A DNA stretch of 64,000 bases from Phaffia rhodozyma (taxonomy: Eukaryota > Basidiomycota > Tremellomycetes > Cystofilobasidiales > Mrakiaceae). The stretch lies in NCBI GenBank assembly GCA_014706385.1, contig JACGZH010000010.1:868001-932000 (forward strand), given 5' to 3'. A program made the position numbers and the translations under genes. Below, one piece after another: positions 55,440 through 64,000 of the stretch; the stretch's first letter is position 1, and each line of letters begins with the position of its first letter. The notes below the pieces were generated by a model, which did not search any database, was not told the origin of the DNA, and was given only the letters and a program-made list of their open reading frames with translations.

Positions 55440-58400
55440 ATGAACGTCGTTGAAGCAGATACAAACGAGGGGATCGAGAGTTTACCCGTAGAGGAACTCA
55501 TCAGGTTGCTTGTTGAGTATAAGCACTCCGATCGAGCGTACGTCTCTTACTTCTTCTGTCGTTTCCCTCTTTGCCTATATCCCCTCTCTTTTTCCTCTCC
55601 TTCCCGCCTCTGCTCGGTGACCTGTACCAGACATCAGTTCTGATCTTTGTCTGGGTTCTTGCGTGCCGGATGGCGGTCACAAAAAAAACCAAATACGCGT
55701 CCCGGTCTACCCTCACAGAAACCTCCTCCAAAACAGATCAGACTTGCTCAAAGAACTCTTTCAACTTGTCCAAGAGTACACCAACTCTAACATCAACGCC
55801 AACACCGTTGTCGACGCGAACATCTCCGAGATTGATCGGTGGGCCAAGTTTGCATCAAAGTTTGATATAGAGAAAGGTCGATCGATTGCCTCATTCGAAC
55901 TGTCCCCTTCTCAAACGACTTCACCTCCTTCACCTCCTCTTTCGACGAACGGCGGAACCCCTGCCCTCTCTTCAGACGCCCCGGCTTTACAAAAGTTCAA
56001 AGAACAAGAAGACGTTCAGGCTGATTCTTCTTCGGTCCCTCCCATCTCGGCGTCCAATACGTCCACGGCCACTCCGACAGACACACCTTCTGGACCAGCC
56101 CTCGGTTCTCCCATAACGGGCACGCCTACGAAACTTGTCCGACCGTCCGTTTCGTCGTTTACATCCGGTCGCCAATCGTTACTCACAAAGCCAAGGTTCG
56201 AATCACTATCGACTTATACCCTTCCTTTATCAGCTATCCATCCTTGCCCGCCTACACCTCCACTTTCTCCATCATCGAGTCATTTGAACCCTGATGAGCT
56301 CCCTCCATTCTCTCCTCCGCTTCAACCAAGTACACCCTCGGCAATTCCCTTACCGCTCTCCTCGACTTTCGCCCGATCACTGTACCCGCTTCCGGTTCTA
56401 CCAGCGGATACAGCGAGGAAATCAGTAAGCAAAATGAGGAGAAGAGGGACGAACGGGAGCACGTCAACGGCGAGTAATCCTGGAGGGGCAGGTGGTGTAA
56501 TGGCAGGATCGATTCAGCCGCCCGACTTGTTCAAATGGCAAGCGACGGTGAACGCAAATCCTCTGAGCGGTTTGGTCAGAGGAGCGAGAAAATGTCTAGG
56601 GAGCGCCGATTGGGAGGTATGATTCCTCTTTGTCTTTGATATTCTTCTGTTTTCTTCGTTTACCTAGAAAGCCGTACTGATGTATGTTCTCCAATCGAAC
56701 GCACACGCAGACCGCTTTCAACGAACTGAGATTTAACCGGGCAATGCAGAGAGTCGAAATTCTCAAGGCAGAAGGTAGATGGTCTTTCCGACAGCCAAAG
56801 AAACAGAAAGGACCTCCGATGACAAAAAGCCATTGGGACTGGATGCTTGAAGAAATGGTTTGTTTCATTCCGTTGCCTTCTCTTAACGTCCTTTGTCAAC
56901 TCGCTCTGATTCCTAACCTGTCATATGAATGGGACAATCATCAGAAATGGCTTCAAACAGATTTCAAAGAAGAACGTCGGTGGAAGGTAGCCCTGGCCTA
57001 CGAAATGGCCAACTGGGTACTCGAATGGCACCTCTCCTCGGACAAGGCATCGTTGTGTGTTCCTGTCGGTCGACCGAAACATCTGAACCGCGATCACGTT
57101 GATTTCCAACCGATGGACCTTGATGATGAAGCTGAGCCTCAGGAAGGGTTCGCTGAAGGTGTGTCAGTAGACCGTACCGAGGCCGATGAGGATGAGAACG
57201 ATGACGGAGAAGGTATCGATGATAACAGCAAACCAGAGATCTCGGTCAACACTAATCCCAGGACGCTATCAGAAGGACTTCCTGAACTCAGCTCGTCTTC
57301 TGCAAACGATACGATCGTCCGTGCTTCAGAAGATGAACAGGCCTTGGTAATGATCGAGCCGGAGGAAGGAAAGGAAGTTGAAGCTGCGCTGGAAGCAATA
57401 GAAGATCAACAGACTGTGGGAAAGACAACGGAGCCAGAGGCTGGTTTACTAGGACTTCCTGCTGCAGAAGGTTCGATGGACATAGACAACGATGCTGTTG
57501 GATCTGAACAAGATCCAGACGGAGAAGGTGAATTGGAGGAACCGGATGAGGAAGTCGAGATGTTCGATATCCTCGACTCCAAGGAAGAGCGAGCGCTGCC
57601 CCCACCAGAACTACCGGTCGAAGACATCTTGACCAAGTCGCCGATGGATACCACCGGCCTCCGTCCTGGAGCTCTCGATCCCGTTCTGTCCGCCACTTCT
57701 GCCTCTGCTTCTGCAGTGGCTCCCGATTCAACCACATCGACAGTACGACCGTACTCTTCTCTTCCATCCAACCCGCCGGTAACAGAAGAAGCCTTCCGCG
57801 CGATCTCGTCTACTGCCCGGACCGCGTTACAAGATATCACCCCTTCCTCCCTCACCCTCGACATGTCCTCTCTTCTCGATCCGGTCACATTCGGGGAAGA
57901 CTCCAACGAGTATGCTCTTGCTCTGTTAAGCGATTTGTTCGGCGATGTCGTACCGTACGCACTTCCAGTACCGTTAAACGAGAACGCCATCATGGCTGGA
58001 AAGCTAGATAGACGAATAGATGACGCGACGACGTCCGGTGGAAAGTTGGCTCACACGAGTAGGTTATTAGATATCAGACCGGTGTTGGTGAGCACACTTG
58101 AGCCGGCGACGAGAATAACTTCAGACGGATGGGCGGATGTGAACGATCTTTGGGGGTCGGAAGATATCAGAGACCTAGGTGAGATGAGGGGCGATGTTTA
58201 TTCAAGCGGTACAAGTGAGTATCTCCTACATGTGATTCTTATGGTTTCTTCCAATACGTTATAAATGTATTCATCTCTTTCTTTCTCTGTCTCTCTTCAA
58301 TTCCTAGTGCTATTTGCCGGAAAGAAGGCTAGAGAATCGATTCACCTACCGATTCTTATCAAGCCATCCCAACCTCGAAACTATGAGAGTCGACTTGCGT

Positions 58401-60195
58401 CTACGATCTGGCAAAACGACGACGATGTCGTTCTCCAACGGCTGTGCCATCAATTCCCTTTCAACTGGCAACTCATCTCTGACTCTTTCAACACTGTTCG
58501 TCGAACACTCCAGATCGATAGACGATCCCCATGGGATTGTTTCCAACGATGGAACAAGAAATGGAACCCGAACCCGGAAAAAGAGCCGGAAAAGAAAGAA
58601 GCTATCACGTCAGATCCGTCTATTGACCCAGAAGGATCCGTCGGTGCTGTTGTGAACGGTCTACCTTCTGGAGCTGGTCAAAGCGCGAACACGGGCGCAA
58701 ACGGAAACGGAAATGGCATCTCAGGTATTGGAGCGTCTGGTGGAGATATTCCTGTTTCACCTGGTGGAACCAAGAAACAAGGGAAGAACATGCCCTCGAT
58801 TTTGGACCCCAAGTTCGAGGGCTCAAAGAAAAAATTGAGGCATGCAAAGCTCTACGAGGCCATGAGAAAGACTGCGAAGAGAAGGGATCTGTCGAATCGG
58901 AAGGCACCTCGTTCGTCTTTTCTTCCTTGTTTAGCTGGGCATGATTTGTCTGTTGCTAATCTATCTTTGCCTTGTTTTGAACATCAGAGAAAGAGCCTCG
59001 CCGGGTTCTGACGGCTCATGAATCACACAATCAATATCTAAGTAATCGTCCGGCTCCGACACCTCTCGATCTAAGTCAGCATAAGTATGAACGAGACAAG
59101 CAGTTCCACGACGCCACTATTCTTCAACAGCAACATCGTCAAGCAGAGTATTACCGTCAGATGCAAGCTCGAGGAGCGGTAGCTGGTCAACCCGCACCTG
59201 TTCGTCCTTGATTCTCTATATGTTCTTTTGCGCGACCCTTTTATCTAAAGTTCTTACTCTCTTTGGTGCTTGATCCAGGCTGGTCCTCCTCGACCGGCTC
59301 CTACAAACGGAATGAACGGTGGGCCACAAGGCCAACAGACGTCTGGTCCAGCGCACCACCCTCCTGGCCCTCAGCAAATTCAGCGGCCAAACTCAAACTT
59401 ATCTGTGAATTTACCCGCTTCGGCCACGTCGTCTCCCCAAATGTCTCTTCAGCAGCAGCAACAGCTTCCCCAACAGCTTCAACAACAGCAGCAACAGCAG
59501 CGTCCAGCAATTGCTGGCCTTCCTCCTGGTCAGCGATTGAGTCCATCCCAACTGGCTCAGCTCCAACTCCTACAAGCCCATCGGACGGCTTCAGAGTTAC
59601 AGAGACAAGCAGGATTGAGAGCTGCCGCTGTTTCGGCCGCTGCTTCCAACGGAGGCATCAATTCTAACCCGGGTCAGGTTGGAACGAGAACGCCTTCACC
59701 TCTTCCACCCCAGTCTGGCCAGCCGGGTGTTGGTCCGGCGGACAAAGGTCCAGGCGGTGGCGGAGTGATTGGAAACCAACAAGGTGGTCTTCAAAACGTG
59801 AGAAGGACAAGCAATGGACCTGTGGGTGCTGTGCCAGCTTTGCAGAACGTGCCGAGTAGCGCACAGAGTCCACAGGCGATAGCGGCTGCTTTGGTCAATA
59901 GTGTGCCGTTGGAGTTGCTTTCGCATATCACGACCAACCTCCGTTAGTGATCTTCCTCTATTTCTCTATTCTTCCTGAGAAACATGCGTATCGCGGCTGA
60001 CTGTTTTGTTGATTCTTTGATGGGGTTTTTTCTGAACCGCAGAAATAAACGTGAGTCGATGTTTCTCTTTTGTTGTGAACACAGTGTCCTTGATGCGTTT
60101 GATCTGATACGGATTTATGTCTTCTGGAAATCCGCAGAATCACACCGTCACTCCTTTGCATATTCAAACTGCTCTTCGGATGCGTCAGCAGCAGC

Positions 60196-60232
<37 letters not shown>

Positions 60233-60431
60233 GCAGCAGCAGCAGCAGCAGCAGCAGGTGCGCGTCTTGTTCACATTGTTTCTTTTCTGAAATGTCTGAG
60301 AATCAGTAGGCTGATCATACACCATCGTTTTTTTTCGTATCGTCAAACTGTAGGGAGGAAACATGTCACCTTTGCCACCGAACATGCCGGTACAAAGACC
60401 TCCTTCTGTAAAACCACCCAGTCAAGTCTAA
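55440..60431 (+). CDS. EAF1: NuA4 histone acetyltransferase scaffold subunit Eaf1/Vid21
   Basis: Ten exons (55440-55537, 55638-56616, 56711-56857, 56945-58214, 58308-58910, 58988-59199, 59279-59942, 60043-60050, 60138-60257, 60354-60431) splice to 1392 residues with every phase consistent. The HSA domain is SHWDWMLEEM...KWLQTDFKEERRWKVALAYEMANWVLEWH; it binds actin and actin-related proteins. After an acidic, Ser/Pro-rich middle part comes the SANT/Myb-like domain WQNDDDVVLQRLCHQFPFNWQLISDSFN...SPWDCFQRWNKKW, which with HSA defines Eaf1/Vid21 (p400-like, without the ATPase). The C-terminal third is Gln/Pro-rich with a 24-residue Gln tract. Eaf1 is the assembly platform of the NuA4 complex, which acetylates histones H4 and H2A. 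Two donors are GTTCGT and exon 8 is only 8 bases. The start may lie further upstream in the same frame (M at 55347), but 55440 looks better. Confidence 0.9.
60186..60257 (+). repeat. CAG/CAA repeat coding 24 glutamines in EAF1
   Basis: Twenty-four uninterrupted Gln codons: a short CAG block, a long CAA block, then nine CAGs ending right at the exon border before GTGCGC. A length-variable tract is likely. Confidence 0.85.
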
Positions 60432-60724
60432 ACTCGACATGAGATATCTTCTTGCGCACATAGTTTTCATCATTCGTTCTGGTCTTCCTTTGCTCCTTGA
60501 TTTGTTCTTCTTTGCCTTCTTTGTTACTATGCGATTTTCCCTCTGTATTCGACCTTTTTGTTTCCTCTCTACATTTTCTTCGATTCTCCCTTCCGGGTGT
60601 TATTTTTTTGTTATCTGCATGATGAACCGTTTTCAGGCGCACTCACATCCGTATTCAGGAGAAGAAAAGAAAAGAAAGCAGAATTGTCAAATGTTCATCT
60701 AGAAAGTTGACTATGATAGCTTGC
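60432..60724. other. Convergent intergenic region downstream of EAF1
   Basis: Short interval holding two facing 3' UTRs. No gene seen. Confidence 0.45.
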
Positions 60725-62803
60725 TCAGACCTTCCCGTTCCCGAAACCGAGTCTACCAAACCCGTCGATGAGTTTACCTATCCTGCTCTCTGTTCCCTGT
60801 CTGGGTTCTTCTTCTGTCTTCACTGCTGATGATGATGACGATGATGATGGAATCTGTGGTGATAATGATGGAGGTGAAGGAGAATGGATTGGTGATGGAT
60901 TAGAAGAGTCGATTGGTCTAGATATAGATTTCGATGAACTTGGTTTTTTGACCTGTGGTTGTAGATCCGGCAGGACGATTTTTGATAAGTATATAGAGAT
61001 TGAACTTGGTGGTGTTTTATCCCAAGGTTGGTGTGGTTTTCTGGAACAAGACAAGCCGAAGAAGAAAAGCGAGGAAGTTGAGTAACAGTTTAAAAGAGAA
61101 AAGGACAAGAGGAGAGGAGAGGAAAGGAAGCAACAGAGTTACACTCACAATGAGGAGGGAGATGGACCACTTGTCGCAGGAACAGGATCGTTCAGGTCAA
61201 TTACTTTGGGCGGACGGCGGATAGAGCCAGCAGTAGGCTTTGTCTCTAGTTTACTTGGCCCTGTTGGATCTTCTATGTTTTCTACCACATACCTTCATTG
61301 ATCCATCCATATTAAGTAGAGACTTTCTGGATTAGATACGATACAGGATGGCCAGCGTGTCGATATTAGGAGAAAGAGGTGCTTACTGGAATATCTCTTG
61401 TTCTTCATCCATAGACTCCCATCCTTCTCTATGCCTCAGCCTTTTGACTTCCTCTGCCACCTTGACCGTCTTAGGTATCATCTCTGGTGATTTTGCGCGA
61501 AGTATGACGAATAGCATTGACGAGTCCTGTTGATTTTGCGCGCAGTTGGATCACAAAAATTAGACTAGACGAGCAGTTATCATGTCTTGTGAGAAGATGA
61601 CTTACGAGGAGGAGATCGAACGATTTCTGAGCGTATGTCTCTACCGAATGGGCCGATGTGATTGTCAGTTCGTTTGGATCCGGCTACGTGGCGTTTGTGT
61701 TCCCAATAGGACGTTGAGGGAGAGAAGAAAGGAGACAATTAAAGGACACGGAGAAATAGAGTAAGGACAAATGAGTATATGAGCACCTTCTCTCAGTAAA
61801 AGTTACCGCGCGCGGAAAAGAAAACATACAGGTTCTTCAAAATCTCCAAATCCAATCTCTTCTCTCAAATTTTGGGGTTTAGGAGGTACTGCCGGAGGAG
61901 CAAGAGGAACCATCGTGGTGGTGTCGTCTGCAGAGGAAGATATCATGATGGGCCGATCCTCTCTTTCCTGCGAGGCATCGAGGAACGAGAGCAAGGTCGT
62001 CAAGAGAATGATCTCTAGACCTTTGTGGTCTTTGATGGAGAACCGGTCGATATTGTATTGCTGAAAGGTGATGATGGTCGGCGACTTGGTGTCTCCTAAC
62101 CGAGCTCTGAAGAAGAAAATCCCGACTAAAGCGCTCAGTCGCAAGCATATGATCGAGGCAACGAAGAGAAAGACCGACCTTGAAACATCGACGTCTGGAT
62201 CTGGTTTTCTCACACAAAAACATGTGAACTCTTTGGAAGACAACCTCGGCTGTTTCCACTGATACAACTCACTAACAGATGAGAGATGCATGTGTGAGAG
62301 AGAAAGTAAAAGGCTGTATGTGAGCTTGGTAGTTGACGAACAGACAAAGATGATGGACACATACCTCTCCCATGTAAACTGCCAGGTATAACTCATCCTT
62401 CCAACCGATCTCAGCTCGAGCTCGACATCTGGGTTGAATAGCTGGATTTGTTTCACTTTGGACTGAGCATCAGAAGAAGTAGAGATACTCGATACCGCCG
62501 CTCCAAAGTGGGCATCCTCGAGGGTGGCTTGATATGGTGTATGTTGAAGAGATGTCCGTCCGTACAGGTAGATCTTTCGACCTTGAGCGTCAAAGACCTC
62601 TACGGTCGACCCCGACGATGACGGACGGATGACCAGACTAGGTAGTGATCTGAAAGAGACTCAAGCCCACAAGTCAGCACAGAACACGTCTCTCAACTGG
62701 CCTCTGTGACCAACAGGACATACGGATCGAGTAGAGACGACATGGACAGATGATGGATGGCAGCTATGCTGGATGATCTGGATGGAATGGTTATTCTGTG
62801 CAT
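60725..62803 (-). CDS. Unrecognised multi-exon protein with Pro/Ser-rich tail
   Basis: A likely start is MHRITIPSRSSSIAAI near 62803; upstream in-frame ATGs at 62857 and 62893 are possible. Exons give SLPSLVIRPSSSGSTVEVFDAQGRKIYLYG, then a conserved-looking core with VELELRSVGRMSYTWQFTWER, SELYQWKQPRLSSKEFTCFCVRKPDPDVDVSR, ARLGDTKSPTIITFQQYNIDRFSIKDHKGLEI and ILLTTLLSFLDASQERE. The last exons are Pro/Ser-rich (TAGSIRRPPKVIDLNDPVP...KPHQPWDKTPPSSISIYL) and end RLGFGNGKV at 60725. The order of beta-rich strands, Cys and KPDP segment, then one long hydrophobic helix recalls the tubby-like/LURP-one fold, but this is only an impression. Exons between 61240 and 61800 are not fixed. Function unknown. 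Confidence 0.45.
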
Positions 62804-62911
62804 CGCCTCCGAATCGTTTTCTTCTTTCACCATCCGACCATCAAACAGCCCGGCCAACATACATTGAGCTTGCCTTACATCTTTCTTCGTCACATCTCGC
62901 CACTCTATTCA
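62804..62911. promoter_or_regulatory. Very short divergent promoter
   Basis: Only about 108 bases (fewer if an upstream start is used for the minus-strand gene) separate two divergent coding regions. It is T/C-rich on the + strand before the aminotransferase ATG. Confidence 0.45.
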
Positions 62912-64000
62912 ATGTCTAATTCTTCTTTCAAGCAGGAGGAGCACAAGCTTCTCGTCATTCCTGGACCTATCGAGGTCTCTGACGATGTTCTCCTCGCTAA
63001 TGCCCACCCGAGCATGAGCCATGTCTCGCCTGCGTTCGCTCCCGTGTTCGGTGACTGTATCCGAATGACCAGGGAGGTCGTGTTCACAAAGGATGCTCAA
63101 CCTTTCCTAATCGCTGGGAGTGGAACGCTCGGTTGGGATCTTGTCGCTGCTAACTTGGTCGAGCAAGGAGAAGATGTCTTGGTACTCAACAGGTACGTTC
63201 AAAAGCTCATCTCTTCCTATGTCTACAACCCAGTTTCTTCCCTCTCTCTTTCCTTTTCTCTCTTTTTTCTTATCAACTTTTCAGCTGGTTCTCAATGCTC
63301 AATCACATCTTCCGTTCTCTCTTCACTCAGTGGCTACTTTGGTGATTCTTTTGCCGATTGTTTGGAGGCATATGGCGCTCAGGTTACCCAGATCGGAGCC
63401 CCTGTCGGAGGGGCACCCACGTACGTTTGAAATTACACATGTGTCTCTCTGCCCTCTCAACAAGCTTCTCATCTTCCAACATCATTTCTCCATCTGTCTC
63501 TATAGCAAGGAAGAAATCACAAAGTCTCTCCGTTCCAAAAAGTTCAAGCTTCTCACTTTCACCCATGTCGACAGTCAGTGGCTCTTCCTTTCTCTGCATC
63601 TGCATCGCTGCATCGGCTCTCCGGCCCGAAGACTGATCTCTTCGTTGCACTCGTTATACATCTCTCAGCTTCGACCGGTGTACTCTCTGATGCCAAGATG
63701 ATCGCAGAGACCGTCAAGGAGGTCTCTCCTGACACTTTGGTCGTTCTCGATGGTGTCTGCTCCGTTGCTAGTGAGGAGATCCAGTGAGTTCATCTCACTG
63801 TCTATTCAGGTCACCTGTCCATCCTCTTTTTTTTTTGTTCTGGAGCGACACGCAGTCAATCTCAGTGATTGTTAAACCCGGAATTTCTTAATTCTCATCT
63901 TTTCAGAATGGACGCCTGGGGCATTGACGTTGTCATCGGAGCCTCTCAGAAGGGACTGGGTGTCCCTCCCGGTCTGAGTGTCAGTTTGGCATCCCAGAAG
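62912..64000 (+). CDS. AGX1: Alanine-glyoxylate / serine-pyruvate aminotransferase, 5' part
   Basis: Starts MSNSSFKQEEHKLLVIPGPI at 62912, first exon to 63192, and runs off the right edge. Seen: LLVIPGPIEVSDDVL, HVSPAFAPVFGDC, LIAGSGTLGWDLVAANLVEQGEDVLVLNSGYFG, TFTHVDTSTGV, LVVLDGVCSVASEEI with the PLP-contacting Asp, and GASQKGLGVPPGLS, where Lys is the pyridoxal phosphate-binding residue. This class V aminotransferase turns glyoxylate and alanine into glycine and pyruvate, in fungi supplying glycine in the cytosol, mitochondria or peroxisome. The peroxisomal signal, if any, lies past the window. Four or more introns are visible, the last one ending at 63906. Confidence 0.92.

Noticed and set aside
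60185..60385. Open frame on the minus strand with more than 20 Cys in a row
   Set aside because: Reverse-strand reading of the EAF1 CAG/CAA tract in another frame; not a cysteine-rich protein.

Overview
The window comes from the nuclear genome of a basidiomycete fungus, most likely a yeast-like Tremellomycetes or Cystofilobasidiales species such as Phaffia; that placement is an inference. The evidence is genes densely broken by short introns (mostly 50-100 nt) with GTNNGT donors, CTAAC/CTGAC-like branch points and AG acceptors, together with a set of typical fungal housekeeping genes. I saw no transposon, CRISPR array, rRNA, tRNA, virus-derived sequence or toxin gene.

Layout from left to right: 3' part of a CDF zinc transporter (+, <1-1516); Old Yellow Enzyme-like flavoprotein (-, 1854-3784); secretory Ish1-repeat stress protein (-, 4166-7154); mitochondrial-looking J-domain protein (-, 7797-10134); spliceosomal DEAH helicase Prp16 (+, 10283-15934); Sfi1 centrin-binding protein (-, 16191-20378); six-finger C2H2 regulator related to Sfp1 (-, 20772-23964); Mediator subunit Med25-like protein (+, 25014-28789); OPT oligopeptide transporter (+, 29946-33353); unknown small gene (-, about 33676-34964); YANK/STK32-type lipid-anchored kinase (-, 36395-38910); PP2A catalytic subunit (+, 40703-42943); unknown small gene (-, about 43321-43831); F-box/LRR-like protein (+, 44095-46672); neutral trehalase (+, 47317-51225); tRNA dihydrouridine synthase Dus1 (-, 51646-53972); NuA4 scaffold Eaf1/Vid21 (+, 55440-60431); unknown multi-exon gene (-, 60725-about 62803); and the 5' part of an alanine-glyoxylate aminotransferase (+, 62912->64000).

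The genes are not a functional cluster. Several have related themes: chromatin and transcription (Eaf1, Med25, the zinc-finger protein), stress and carbon reserve (Ish1-like protein, neutral trehalase), kinase/phosphatase signalling (YANK, PP2A) and RNA metabolism (Prp16, Dus1). The most notable observations are: (1) a zinc-finger gene in which four fingers are each cut by an intron at the same residue and the same phase; (2) at least eleven introns in eight genes that begin GTTCGT rather than GTAAGT/GTATGT; (3) very small exons (8 nt in EAF1, 13 nt in the OPT gene, a last PP2A exon holding only Phe-Leu-stop); and (4) ATF/CREB-type and Yap/Pap-type sites upstream of the Ish1-like gene and the neutral trehalase gene, which suggests a shared stress regulon.

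Exon borders were placed by hand from reading frame, phase and family conservation. Where total spliced lengths came out divisible by three (OYE, Ish1, J-domain, MED25, OPT, PP2A, DUS1, EAF1) the models are firmest. Those of SFI1, the F-box gene, the kinase tail and the three unknown genes are only partly resolved.
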